Assembly: GCA_027559495.1 (NCBI GenBank) | Contig: JAMXSV010000008.1 | Coordinates: 2,356,001 to 2,420,000, forward strand | DNA length: 64,000 nt | Direction of reading: 5' to 3' | DNA from: Aurifilum marmelostoma | Lineage: Eukaryota > Ascomycota > Sordariomycetes > Diaporthales > Cryphonectriaceae | Shown here: positions 22,305 through 35,099 of the stretch, piece by piece | How the letters are laid out: every line of letters begins with the position of its first letter | Numbering within the stretch: the first letter of the stretch is position 1 | Position numbers and translations under genes: made by a program | The notes under the pieces: generated by a model | Databases searched by the model: none | Seen by the model: the letters and a program-made list of their open reading frames with translations, nothing else | Told to the model about the DNA's origin: nothing

Positions 22305-23384
22305 TCACCATTCGAGCACACCACGATACCTCATCTGTCCACTCTCAATCTTGTAGAATGCCTGCTCCAAACCCTCCTCCGTCATGGGGAATTCCTCCAC
22401 CCAGGGCTTGATCCTGTTTCGGGCCGCAAAGCTGAGCATATCGATGTGATTGCGCCTCGATGCTTCGGTCGAGGAGATGATGCGGTGCCCGGGAAGGATG
22501 AAAGGCATATACGGGATGTTGAGTGGCTGGTCTTGGATTGACATCAGAACAATCCGGGCCATCCTGTTCAGGCGAGGCAGGATGGTGTCCCAGTTCGGCA
22601 GCTTGTTGGATGTGACTAGAAGAACATCGATGGGTTCGCACCATTCCAGGCCGGCCTGAGGACGCGACTTGACAATGTCACCTCCAGGCTTCCGTGAAAA
22701 CACCTCCGTGTTGCCCTCCGCGATACAATGGACCTCATCGGCGCCGAGGGCAAAAGCGTCCCGGATCTTCCGTGAGCTCTCGTCCGCCTGCTGCTGCCTC
22801 GATGCGAGCAGCGCGGTCACGCCACAGCCCATGGCCCGAGCGAACAAGACAGCCATGTGGCCGAGCCCGCCAATCCCGACAACGCCGACCCTATCGCAGG
22901 GCCTCGTCTGCGCCGCGTCAAGGGCCTCGTAGACCGAGGCGCCGGCGCACATGAACGGCCCTGCATCCACAGACGAGATCTCATCCGGTATCAGGTAGGC
23001 AAACTCGGCATCGATCACCCGGTAATCACCAAAAGCCCCTTGGTCCAGTTCCGAGTATGCGAATCCTCGCGCATCCGCGCAATATTGACGGTAGCCAGCC
23101 AGACAGGTCGTGCAGTGGCCGCACGACCTGTGCAGCCAGCCCCAGCCCACGCGGTCGCCTGCTTTCAGGCCGAGGACCGCAGACCCGACCTTCTCGACGA
23201 GCCCGACGCCCTCGTGGCCCAGGCCGCAGCCTCTTCCCTTGGCGTGCACGTCGGTGTAGCAGAGCCCAGAGTGCGTCGTCTTGATCAGGATCTCGCGGGC
23301 GCCTACATCACGCTGGATTGTTCTCTTGACAAATCGTCGCTCGTTGGCTGAGTAGCAGAAGACATTGAGGGTCTGCGAAGACAT
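22305..23384 (-). CDS. Zinc-dependent medium-chain alcohol dehydrogenase (CAD-like)
   Basis: One intronless minus-strand exon codes 359 residues, the normal length for zinc MDR enzymes. The catalytic zinc ligands appear as Cys in GLCYTDVHA, His in GHEGVG, and Cys in PFMCAGAS. The structural zinc lobe is present with four Cys (CGHCTTCLAGYRQYC). A Rossmann dinucleotide loop follows (GVVGIGGLGHMAV). The pattern is closest to the cinnamyl-alcohol-dehydrogenase/ADH6/YahK group, which reduces aldehydes with NADPH in the cytosol. The loop between the first Cys and GHE is short (HAKGRGCGL). The absence of introns contrasts with most neighbours. The physiological substrate is unknown. Confidence 0.9.
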   Translation of the reverse strand: MSSQTLNVFCYSANERRFVKRTIQRDVGAREILIKTTHSGLCYTDVHAKGRGCGLGHEGVGLVEKVGSAVLGLKAGDRVGWGWLHRSCGHCTTCLAGYRQYCADARGFAYSELDQGAFGDYRVIDAEFAYLIPDEISSVDAGPFMCAGASVYEALDAAQTRPCDRVGVVGIGGLGHMAVLFARAMGCGVTALLASRQQQADESSRKIRDAFALGADEVHCIAEGNTEVFSRKPGGDIVKSRPQAGLEWCEPIDVLLVTSNKLPNWDTILPRLNRMARIVLMSIQDQPLNIPYMPFILPGHRIISSTEASRRNHIDMLSFAARNRIKPWVEEFPMTEEGLEQAFYKIESGQMRYRGVLEW

Positions 23385-26300
23385 GATGGTCGTGAAGCAA
23401 CGCTGAGGTCAAATAGGAAATTGCATGTGCCTTGGCTCCTGAGTGAGGGAGTAATGAGGGAGAATGCGGTGAGACGCGGGAATATGAGCAGATGATACTA
23501 ATACTTTAGTATCCGATTAAGCATACTGTAACGTAATTAACAGCTTGATATGTAGATCCCAGAGTCTATTCGAGCCCCACCAACATCTGGGCAGCCAAAG
23601 AATCTGTTCAGCAAAGCAATGGGGTATAACACTTAAATTTAGACAATGATGACTCTGATGTCTTGATACTGGTAGTTTTGTCTCTAGCGGTCATGGTGGG
23701 CGATATAGAAAATGGGATGCCTAGTTAAATCAGATCTTTGCCTGAAAGGAATGATTCTAGTAAGTGTGCAGTTCGAAATATTGAAACCTTATTGTTGAGG
23801 CCATCGAAAGATAACCTATCCTACAAGGTTCATCCTAAACCTGATAATCCAGCTGATGACATAATTTATTGCTGGATGTGGGCATAGAATTTTCAGGATC
23901 GATTCTCTGTCACTTGGACCACAACGCCCATCAGTTATGCAGTGAAGGAAGTGATATTCCCAAAGATGATTCCTGCTTGCAATTGTCTTCGGATTTCCCA
24001 TCTGAAATGTTCCTTCATAGATTCAACAGCAGAGATGTCTTCATGTGTCTTTGCGGTTTCAAACAAATACTCTCAGATTACATCTCTGCTGCAGACAATG
24101 AACCTTGGAGATATGCATGAAATATGCATAGATGGTTTCCACCAGACACTTAATTTTCAATGTAATACCTACTTCACTCCATTTGACATGTTCAGTGCTA
24201 TGTAGCAGGCAACAGCAATACCCCTTCTTTAAAGCATAATGGTCTGTGTGTATTTAATGGGATTTGACCAAGTGGAGGAGGCTGGACGTTTTATTTCTTG
24301 TGTACTACCTTTGAGTCCCAAGTCAACCTGCATTCATCGTCACCAGGTCGTTCATCAGCCACTAATTATATCCACAGACTGATCTGTCATAATGACCACT
24401 CCGGAAGTCAATACTACTTCACATACAAAGACACTCCAAGGATGTTCTGCAGTAAATAACTAGACTATCAATACTAAAGAACAATAGTTTGACCTTCCCA
24501 TCATATGTATCCAATGGAGTTTTCCTATGCAAGAAAAGTAAATTGCCACCGTAGCTTGGGGCAGGTGATCGATCATGATAGCAAGTGTTGGTCAATCGCC
24601 ATGCCAACGAGAGCCCCCGCACAGTTTTGTCTGATTCTTTTCTTTTCTTTTCGTTTTTTTTCTTCTCAACGAAACAGAGCAGCCGCAGGCCCTTTGTCAA
24701 ATTTCTCCCTTTGCTTATTCTCCATTTGAGCCTCCATTCTCACTTGTGCACATGGCATTTGGAACCGCTCCGAACATCACCATGTATTCCAGGTCACTTC
24801 AACATTCTTCAACCTGACACCAGGCGGAGACAAAATTCGAGACAAGGGATTCACCGACAGGAGGGTTACCGACCGTTCAACGTTTATGTCGTTGGGTATG
24901 TTGCGGTGGCCCAGTACAACGTGTTCACGCGTCGATAGGTAAATACTGACCATCTGAATGCAGCAGAAAAGGTACTATCTGACCAAAAGCCTTCCATCGA
25001 ATGACCACGTCCTGACGTCTAGCCCTCCTCTCTTTCTTTCTGAAGGCGCCTTAGGCTCACCACAGCGCAGACAAACCTACATCATGACGTTGTCCGATGG
25101 CAGCAAGTCTGACTGAGATACTCGGCGAAGTCGCCGTCCCCCAGCAGCTTCGGCATGACCAAGTAGTGGTGCGAAGGGCTGGGATATTCCCTCCGCCATA
25201 TGAACCTCTGATAAACACCTTGAGGAACCTTGCTCTGGCTTGAGGATGGTAATAGAACTCACAAGAAGCAGAAGCAAGCCCGAGGAACACAGCCTAGCAG
25301 CCAACAATCGCCACTGAGGGATCAGAACCGCAGGGCAACACAGAGAGACCAATACTGCATTGCCGCAAGAAGAGACTACTGCCCTCATTCCCTCTCCTTT
25401 CCCCTCATCCTCCTTGTCTCTTCGGCACTAGAGTTGGAGCCTCCACATGTTTACTCTATAATGGCTAATATACTTCCTAAGCTCTTCGTTTTCTCATCTG
25501 AATCGATGGTCTGCTCCACAACACGTTGTCAGTCACCCATCACCCGTGAACCATATTCCCTCATCAACGAACAAGATAACAAAATGGTTTCAATCCCCGC
25601 CAACATCTCTCGAATTTTCTCACACGAAACACACAGCTGGCTGAAGCGTGTGGATTCATGTTCTGAGATGGGGATCACTGAAACCGTGACGGTCTATGAA
25701 GTCTGGACGTTCCCACTGGCCTCAAGATTACCAGTCCTCAGTCTTCTGTTCACATGACTGCTGGACTCAATCAAGGGGCCAATATTGATTTGGTATGGGC
25801 CCGTTCCATCGAGTGTCAGTGCTGGACCTTGTCCACTGATTGCTATTAAGGCGGGCTACATGTATTCTTCATGAACCTAGGAAAGCAAGATAGTTGATAG
25901 GATGCATAATTTTTTTTATTGACTTCACGAAGAGATGACTGGTAAGATCAAGAACTACCCTACAGCAAGGTAGACTCATAGTCCTAGAGAGAAGACACAC
26001 GCTTGGTGTGCATCGAGTCCGGACACACAAGACATCAACAAGCCCTTGTCGATGGATCTCACCAGCGCCGAGGCAAATTCCCAGCTCTGCAAGACAAGCC
26101 CTGTGTCAGCGCTTGCAGTGAGAATTCCGTGTTGAGAGACATTTTCCGCAGCTGACTCGCAACAGGAACCGACCGGATGGGTGTAACAGAGACGCTGACA
26201 TACCACTTGCACAGCTTCTTGACCGGAGGGATCAAAGTGACTGTGAGTCGGCGATCTCAACGGTCGTCATCAAGGTCTTCGCCACCTACCAATCATGCGC

Positions 26301-26736
26301 ACCCTGGCAATTAGAGGGCAGCTAGTCAGGGGCAGATCTCATAGTCAAGCGCTCAAACCGTTTTCAGAAGCATTGCGCGCCCTCTTCAGGCAGCGCGCTA
26401 GGGAAAAATAAAAATAAGAGGTAATCATAACGACGTGAAGGAGGATTTCTTTAGGGCGCAGGTCAAGGTGGGCGGGCATGTGTGCCATAGAGCAGCTGCG
26501 ATTGCAGGGTTCCAACCTGTCTATTGAGTGGACAAACCGGTAATTTTTGGTTTGAAGTTTTTTTGTGCCTTGCCGTCTGCCAGAGGAGTCAGGCACACTC
26601 TTTCACTTTACCCAGGCAGCATCTCACATACTAAGACAGAGAAGAAGAGAAAGAAAAAGGACGCATATTGCCTTCGACTTGATAAGGGGTGGCGACATGA
26701 AGGCCGCATATCCAAAAATAATCTCCCAGGATGGGA

Positions 26737-26842
26737 ATTAGTTTCCCGACCCGATGGAAATCGCGCGAAGAAATTCCGCCATTGGACGAAAATGCGCCGC
26801 CAATAGGATTCTGGGAAACTAATCAAGATTATTCATATATAT
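26737..26842. promoter_or_regulatory. Inverted-repeat module with opposed CCAAT boxes and TATA
   Basis: A perfect 11-bp inverted repeat (attagtttccc at 26737-26747, gggaaactaat at 26813-26823) encloses two CCAAT boxes in opposite orientation (ATTGG 26781-26785, CCAAT 26800-26804). A TATATAT follows at 26836-26842. It looks like a compact, possibly bidirectional promoter, but no convincing gene is attached. Confidence 0.4.
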
Positions 26843-29547
26843 CCTCGGCTCCTCAGGCTCCTCATAGTAGGCGAGGCAGATTTCTCATGCACGGGGTCAC
26901 AGTCTAGCAGCATGGCCGCTGGCACGTGAGCCGCATCGGAGTTCGTGGCTTGTGCACCACTCGCTTTGTACACGCAGCCTGGAAATCCAGGCAAGGTGAC
27001 CAACGGTGCGGCACCGCAGCAAAGGATTCGAACACATAAGTTATATTTGGGGGCGAATCTGGCTGCAGAAATCCATCTGGATGGAATGATGCTACACGGC
27101 GATTAGGCATACAAGATTTTGCCAGCAGTTCGATATAGGGCCAATCTGCCCACGCCGTATCACTGCTGCTGCCATGTGACATATAAGCGAAGCGAGGTCT
27201 AGAAGGATCGAGACCCGACTTTCTGGGTATTGCTCGGATGTCTTGTGTAGTGTGGCACAGCCCCGGGGCCATTGGTGCTCTCGGTCCCAAGAAAAGTTTT
27301 AGAGAATTCTCTGGCACTCGAGGCATGAGACGTTCCTGGGACTAGGCAACCGAGCAGGCTTCGTTATTCAAGGAAACCTTTGATGTTGCTTGTCGAACAC
27401 GGAACTAGGACGTCCAAGGAGAGCACCCACACCTGAGAAGACAATAGACCTTGTACTATGCCTTGCAGAGTCACATCCATGAAAGGTCACCGCTGCTCGA
27501 GGCCTTGACTGCCACTCAACACTGAGGCTTCTCTCGAATATGTATCGATACGTACGAGAAACAAAGACCGGTAATTCTGCTGTTCGGATAGAGAAGGGTT
27601 TGAACAGCTACCATCCACATGATGTCACAAGTCTTGGAACTCCGCCCGGCCACGGGCATGAGAACACGAATTACAGAAGCCTGTCCCAGAAGGTGGTCGA
27701 CGGAGCCACTTGTCCAAGCCACTATCTTGTACGGAGGTGGCGACAGCAGCACAGTCAGCACGTTCTGATAGCGTAAGGAACATCAGACTTCTGGGTGTGG
27801 CGGCAGCGCGGCAGCATTAGAAGCGGCGCCGGCGACAGAAGACGCAGGCTCGGTCACCACTTTGGTCATACCTGAACCTAGCCGACAGCCACGGGGGACT
27901 CGCGGCCCTAGTAGAATGGTGAACGAAACAAGAAAATTCGGTGGTGCAGCGTTGAATCCCCTCGCTGTGTTTCTCAAATGAAAATGGGGTCAAGGACGAG
28001 CCCGGCCCGGCCTGGCCCGGCCAAGTCTAAGGGACGCGGATGCCATCCAGGTTGCAGCATAGGCGAAGCGGCCGCTGAGGTTGTGGGTAACACCAGTGAA
28101 TCCGCCGACCAGGGCGAAGCTGGCTGGACAATCCTTGGAAGTAACGGCGTCAGGAACGACAATTGGCTGGCCCAGCAGAAACCGTAATGAGAGCGACGGT
28201 GGAGCATCTGTCTCCTTTGGCCCTGATGGCGTGATGTCGAATGGCAGCATCGCTGGAAAGGAACTCCTTCCCAAGCCACGTGCCCCTGGACCTTTGATAA
28301 TCTCCCAGGATCCAGGATGAGTTGGTAAAGATGCCAGACGACAGCTTGCGTCTTTCGTTTAGAGACTTTTCCTTCTCTTCCGTGGGGTCCAAGCCTAAGG
28401 CACTTGCCTCGGAGGTCACGATTGTACCAACAAGATACCTCACTGACTCGGAACCAAAAATGAGCCTCGATGATGTGGCGAGAAACTGGCTGCTCCGGAG
28501 TAATGTTGTCTTCCGCGTACTCCATCCGAAATTCTTTTATAAATCATCGCCGTAGGAGTCATAGAGGAACATGACTGACTACCTGACTTGGGGGCTGTTG
28601 TCTGGGTCAAGCTCAAGGATCCGAGGCTCAGACTGGTGAGTGCCGAATTCGAGCAGCCATCAGTTGGTGGCTGCCTCAGTTAAGGCCCAAGCAACAACAC
28701 AAAATAGACTGCTTAGAGATCAGCGGACAGATTCAAAGCCCAAAAGCTTGAGCGATGTGTGAGAAAGAATGAGAGACAGAGAGGGGGTGTGTGTTTGTGT
28801 GCGTGAGACAAAGGAAAGGTGGCAGGAGATGCTGTATTAGGGTTTGGGGGCCAAGAGGAGCCATGCGATTAGGAACCGAGGGATTTGTGGGGTTCCGCAG
28901 GCTGACGCTGATGACGAGACCTTTGAGAACGGAAAAAGCTACTCAGCTGCTATCCATAGATGATCTCGAGAGGCCAGAGTTCTTCTTGCAGATGATGATG
29001 ATGATATGCTAGGGACCCAAGTCCCAAGGTTCGACGCCGGCAGGACGGGCTGTCGTAGGACGGTAGGTCTAGCGCTGATGATGAATCGGGACCAACTTGA
29101 GTTCGGTTGCTCAGCGACACCAGATACGCCGCCTAGAAGTCCTACCTAGAACTCAGAAAGCCAAAATGTCACGACAGGCGCCGTGGTCCATCCGTGAGGT
29201 GTCCTCTGCCAACATCAGGACTCGAAGTCGACCTCACCGCACAAGTGGTCGTAGTAATGATCCTGGACACGATATTGTTGCGGTTCTCGTGATCCAGCGG
29301 CGCGCATGAGACTAGCGTGATTTCTGCCTGAAAACGAGATGGGCGAAATCATATGATCCAAGGTGAAGGGTGATCATTAAGCAACTTTCTCCATGAATGA
29401 TGCAGTAGTTTCATGCCCTTCCTGGGCAACAGTGGCCTTACCGACAAGGGACACCCGGATCTGGTCGTATAGGAGAGTCTGAGGTTGGCATGTCGTAAAA
29501 AGGAAAAACAGAAAACAAAGTCGTCAGTTGCAGACCCTGGCACCCTT

Positions 29548-29559
29548 GGGGGGGGGGGG
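29548..29559. repeat. Poly-G tract (G12)
   Basis: Twelve consecutive guanines in intergenic DNA. Confidence 0.9.
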
Positions 29560-29600
29560 AGATTGGCAGATGAGGTCAGGATGGACGTGTACAGTCAGTG

Positions 29601-29626
29601 GTTGGTTGGCTGGCTGGCTGGCTGCG
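29601..29626. repeat. GGTT/GGCT tetranucleotide repeat
   Basis: Short tandem tract of GGTT then GGCT units. Confidence 0.8.
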
Positions 29627-31282
29627 GGTTAGTGCTGCATTTGCACAGCCACCAAAAGGACTTTCCATCACCCTTCGAGCCCCGGAGCCACTTCTGCAAC
29701 TAGCGGCTGGAGCCGTTTGTCCAGTATAACGGTGATCTGCACCAGACTCTCTGAGGTCCAGCAATTGGACCATGTGCGAGGCAAGGGCATCGCGGCTCCA
29801 CTAAGTCGAAAAGATTCGGGTGTCGAGGATATTCCTAGATACCTAGGGTTGAGCAGGTCACCATTGGCTGATGCCCACACTGGATACCCTTGGTGCAAGC
29901 CCCAGTGATGGGCTGCTGTGGGTCGTTGGATGCGGACTGGCGGCCGAAGACACGATGGAATTGATATCTGTAGATGGGCATCCGCATACTGTAGCAATGC
30001 TAGGCCGGGGGGCCGCTCCATCTCAAGCTAGCAACCCCTACGACATGTATTGCAAAATGCGACTGTAGGGAGGAAGGGGAACAGGAAGAGATGTGCTTGG
30101 GAACAGCTGCCATAGCACAATTGAACATCGGGAACCGTGCTGCGTGACCCGTAACCAAAAGGCGGTGGCGACTTAGGGCTGACCCGAGAATACACTCCCT
30201 GCACCACCACATGTAACCGTGAGTCCAAGACCCTGCGACCGGGATACACACAAAGGTGTACTATCTGCGGGGTCCTTCTCTACAGAGAGGCCTCTTGGTT
30301 GTCTGTGTTTGGGGTATAGCTTAAGATAATGTTTCAGGTGCACCAACGGCGAGACGGCAGACAGAGAGCCAGAGGACGTCGCCCTTTCCCGGCGATTGTG
30401 GTTTTGACAGCAAGCGCGTCGGTGAAGGTGGTGCATGTCTCATACTCACGATCGTATTGATAAGCCGACAATGAGATAGCGTCGGCCGTAAATGTTAGAT
30501 GGGCTGATGGGGTCCGTATAAGTCAGTCGTATATAGTAAGTGGAGTAAAAAAGAGCAGCCATACATTACGTCATTGGCCTCGATTGACCCTTTGAAGGAC
30601 GATGTGATGTCCTCCCCAGACACATGGCTTGTAGCAAGGCGATTTACACTTGTTGTTGTGTCCATATGCTGAGCAAAATTATTGAGCTGGTCATTCTTGT
30701 TGGACCTCTCGCGATTTCAGGCAACAGTATGCAACACATGCGGGAATTGAGTCATTGATCGCTCTCAATGCCACACCCAAAAAGTGGCCAGGGCTGCCAA
30801 CGGGGGCATTCTGCTAGATCTGACCTGGTGATCAAGATGAGGGAATGGAACCCAGATTCGTATTGGTTAGCCCATCTGGTCCCAGAATATATCTCTCAGC
30901 GGAGGTGACGTACTTGAGGGGATTTACGTGAATGTCGTCCTGACTTGGCGGCTGTTCAGCGTGCAGACGTGATGAATGCATGTGTATCAATCGGCCGTGT
31001 TAATGTCTGACTAGGTATGTTACATTCGCAACACGATACATCAAAGCTTGCTGCGAGGTGCATCTTCCGACGTGCCTGTTGTTTGGGGTTGGTGGATGGC
31101 CACGATGCCCCTTCTGGCTCTGGCGGGGCTTGAGCTGGTGGGTCGGTCCCCTCGGGAGGCCAGGCTGCGGGTTGTGCACCGCTGTACTATGTAGCACAGG
31201 ACCTTCCCACTGGCGTTTCCACAGTCGCGGAAGGTACCGTTCCCAATGCCTCTGGAAGCTGCGACATGATAACGAGGCAGGA

Positions 31283-31310
31283 CCCCCCCCTTCTTCTCCG
31301 CCCCCCCCCC
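31283..31310. repeat. Paired poly-C tracts (C8 and C10)
   Basis: C8 at 31283-31290 and C10 at 31301-31310, separated by TTCTTCTCCG. Confidence 0.85.
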
Positions 31311-33633
31311 TCAGAAAGAAAAGTGCCAACCAACCAGACCAGCCGAACCAACAAGATCGATAGCTACTATGAATCTATAGAAGGTGCGACTATGCTTGTT
31401 ATATCTGGTACTCTGTAGTGAGCTTTGCCACATTCCAGGATGGCGAAGACGTTCATTTGTCGACTGGCCAACCAACATCTACAGCATCATCGATTTGTCC
31501 TGCTCGGCACCAACAGATCGATCCTGACCATGAATGTTCTTCAGCAGACCCACGTTGAGCTCAAGAGGGCCCAGTATCCAGAGTCGGATGATTAACCGCT
31601 TTCAGTAGAAGGATCTGAACGTCTGGATGATCGCGCTTAATCACCACTGGACTGATGCTCTTCTTAAGATCGGTTGTGCTAGCTTTGCACTGGGCGTAAG
31701 CCGGCCAATGCGGTGTTGAAGCGCACCACTGCGGAGCACTTTGCGCATGATGCTCTAGCTGCAGCGGACTCTGTGACACAACTCAACCACCACTCGATGC
31801 TCCCAGCCAGTCGGTACTAGGACTACTGCACGCTGCACAGATCCTCACTCTTGGCGCATTTCTCTTTACTCCCCTTCAGCCTTATGCAGTCAGCGACCCC
31901 ACCGCACAGCACCAACACCAGCACCAGCGACAGAAGAGAGAGAGAGCTCATCACAGTGTCTCTAAGAGGCCTCTCGCCACCCTCTCCGCTTCGCTGTGCT
32001 CCCAAACTCCCACGTGCCGTCATCGTCCCTGGCCTAAACGCAAACGCGAGCGGACCACCAGCATGTGCTGATGACATCTTGAACCCACCCTTCCCAGCCG
32101 ACCCTTGTGGTGGGCTATATGCTAAGCAGCGTGTCCGGGGTGGACAGGAGCTGCCATTCGACAAGATGAGTTTCCAGGAAACAAATCTGATCTCGATAAA
32201 TCCCTGGCAGTGGGGACCTATCGACCATAATCCTGTTGGTGTCCCTGCCGTGGGCCATGGCTGCCGCAACCCCCGTCCCGGGCGAGCAATCCTCCTGCAC
32301 AGCGACCAATAATCATCCTAATGAGACCACCAGACGGACAATGCTGCCAGGCCCCCATCCTACTGGGTCGCAAATGGTTTTCAGGAAAATTTTGTGTGAT
32401 CTCGCCTAGGGACAACTTGCACAGAATGTTCTCGCTTCTCTGGCCACTTGGCACAGCGATGGCTCATCGTAAGCGCGCTCCTCTCTGCACTCTTGATCCG
32501 CAATATTCGCTCAGCCACGGACGCCCGGGCGCTAGCACGTCTATGGACAGGTTTTGCCCAGAAAACAGCCGTTTGGTTGCTCTATCCCGGGCAAATCGAG
32601 CCGTTATCGATATCGCAGATCTGGCAATACATCGCGAGCCAAGACAGAATCGCCCTACGGTGGAAGTCTCCCTTCACGGCGAGTCATTATGCCCTGTGCC
32701 GGGGTCTAACGCCCAAATGTCATCAGGAAGCCCTTCACGTTGCAAACCGGTCATCGGTCAAGGCACCAGGGTGACAGCCAAGTAATGTCGCGCTCAAGGC
32801 CCTGCGGCGTGGGTGCGGTTGACCGTCATATGCTCGTGATATCAACATTCAGCCACGCCTGGCATCGAATCTAGAAAAGTGCCTTGCTCTAAGTTGGCGG
32901 TTGACATAATCTGGCCGAAGGAAGATGCGCAGTCCAAGGCATCTCAAAGCTCAATACGAATGCCTAACCGATGCTCTTCTTGCATCGATCCTTCCTGAGC
33001 GAGCCCCGACACTTGGATGCGTCTCCCGCAGCATTGGGACCAAGCCATGTCAGATCTGGGTATTGTGGCGTCGTTCTACACTATCGTACCTGATAGGCCC
33101 TGCCAGCGCGTTGTTACACAGAGTCCTCGGAGCCGGCTCCCATGCCCGGCTCGGGACCGTCCAATGGATCTCTAACCTCTCGCTTAATCGGGAGGAATGG
33201 CAGGAATGCGAAGTTTTAGGATAACGAAACGCATGTCGAGGACATTGATCATCCACCAGTACCCTTCGTCATCCTAATCGCTGCTCTGTTTGGGGGATGC
33301 CTGATCATTCAGGAGACCGAGAAGCCGACCAAGTAAGTGAGTTAGTCCTTCACACGCGCAGTACTTTGAGTGACTTGTGGTCACCGAGACAACACAGCAG
33401 TGGAACGGGAGCACAAAGCAGAGCTGAAGTTGCAATCCGCCGTGCTTCCCAAAATTACAAATTATACGCCCGAGACTCCCCGGTGTCCGTTGGATCGATG
33501 CCTTGCCGGTCAGTCATACCGACGTTACAGCGGCATGGGGCCAGGCATACACCTGTCGAGAACCACTCCTGTTGCGATGAGTGTTGTGGTGTGTGCTTCT
33601 ACGAGAGCGGGGAGTTGCGCTGGAAAAACCGGT

Positions 33634-33646
33634 GGGGGGGGGGGGG
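33634..33646. repeat. Poly-G tract (G13)
   Basis: Thirteen consecutive guanines in intergenic DNA. Confidence 0.9.
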
Positions 33647-34045
33647 AGGAAAGAAGTAGTTAGCGCAATAGAGGACCGTAGCAGAAACGGTCAACTCAAA
33701 ACGGTCCTTGCTCGCGTACTTCTATACTGCTCCATTGGGCTAGTGCAGGCGTGAGCCACGACGCACCTGCATCCTATCGCTCAGTGATTGTGGAGGGTGG
33801 GTGCTGTGGGTACCTGGCTAGGGTGTGGATGGGAAGTACTCTGATACTGAGGTACGTACTCGGACAGATCCCAAATCTGGTCTATGCCCTGGCCCTGGCA
33901 GCTGCAGGGGTCGAGGTGATCGGGTCTTGTCATTCAGTCACTGGACAATTGGGAATGAATCCCAGTTCTCTTCCTTCCTCACCCCGCCCCAGCAGCACCC
34001 CACGTTTGTTTCCTCGTCGCAAGCACCACCTCACCAAACACCCAT

Positions 34046-34083
34046 CATCATCATCATCATCACCACCACCACCACCGTCACCA
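34046..34083. repeat. CAT/CAC trinucleotide microsatellite
   Basis: A (CAT)n block runs directly into a (CAC)n block, intergenic. Confidence 0.85.
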
Positions 34084-35064
34084 TAGTCTATGGCTATCTG
34101 AAGCGGGAATCAGCGCCCAACCCCCAAATTCTTGAGCTCACACGAGTTATTCTCCCCGATGCCCAAGCCCCAGCTGCCCAGCTGCGCCTTCACCGAAGCT
34201 GTTCGGCGCAGATGGTCCCAGGAGCGGGTTGGACGTCAGGCGGGAGTTTGGGGGTGTCTGTGTGCCTTTGCTGTGCCGTGGGTTTCATAATCCGCTGCCG
34301 AGGTGTGATGCCTTCTGTATACAGACACCATCATGGTCGATCAATGTATGCGCAAATCTTGGTGGGTTGAACGAGATCTGCGTGTAACAAGTACGTACAG
34401 AGAGTCTTGTCGCCCCGTTCCAAACAAGATGTCTGCCAGGCACGGCGTGCTTAGCGTTGCAATCCATGGCGACGCAACCCCAAAGGGCGAGACACACAGA
34501 GAGAGAGACATGCGGTACGTACCCCCCAGAGACGACACCTACATCAGTAGCACCGACACCACAATATCACCTGCAGAGAATACCCAATGCAAGGTGAGAA
34601 AGAAAGAAAGGAAAAAGATTGAAAGCAGAAAAAAAAAGTCTCGCTCGTATCTCATACCTCAGACTCTCAACAATCACCGTACCCTTCCAACGTACCATCT
34701 TTGTACAGCTCCCCTGGCTTTCCTCAGGGTCCCATGTAACTCTTCCCCTTTCCCAAAGCTGCAAAGCACCTGTGCCCTGCGCCTCACTCTACATAGGCCG
34801 GCACCTCCATCTTCCTGCAGTCTTAGTACCTGGCCAGGTATAGACGTACAAAGACGGACTGAAGGAGGGAGTGATGGGAACCAGAGGGAAAGAGGCACAG
34901 ACAGACGGACAGCTAGCCAGCCAGACACTCGCTGCGCTCTGCTGCGCATCTCTGGATCAGTCATCCAGGTCAGACCTGTGTACCGGCGTCACCTTGTCAC
35001 TCTGTCACTCGCCCACTTTCTCTCCCTCCTCCTTCTCGCCGCGAGACCTGTATGGCTGCGTGTA

Positions 35065-35065
35065 G

Positions 35066-35098
<33 letters not shown>
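35065..35098. repeat. CTG trinucleotide repeat (about 11 units)
   Basis: Pure CTG tract about 580 bases upstream of the MCFQ protein start, within its probable leader or promoter. Confidence 0.9.

Positions 35099-35099
<1 letters not shown>

Noticed and set aside
7468..23384. Possible secondary-metabolite cluster (two P450s, alcohol dehydrogenase, GH16)
   Set aside because: No polyketide synthase, NRPS, terpene cyclase, transporter or pathway regulator, and housekeeping genes (Tom6-like) lie between.
24740..24940. Plus-strand stretch reading NLTPGGDKIRDKGFTDRRVTD in one frame
   Set aside because: Suggestive but short, with an upstream stop and no consistent exon structure.
26904..27326. 140-codon minus-strand open frame
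   Set aside because: No recognisable domain, no homologue recalled, no splice context.
27974..28555. Overlapping open frames on both strands, including a hydrophobic-looking minus-strand frame (PIVVPDAVTSKDCPASFALV)
   Set aside because: Looks somewhat protein-like, but I could not find compatible splice sites or a recognised family.
29020..29060. B-box-like GGTTCGACGCC
   Set aside because: No matching A box or cloverleaf, so not a tRNA gene.
31851..32785. Several 100-150 codon plus-strand open frames
   Set aside because: Overlapping frames with chance-like composition; an apparent signal peptide at 32448 begins at TTG, not ATG.
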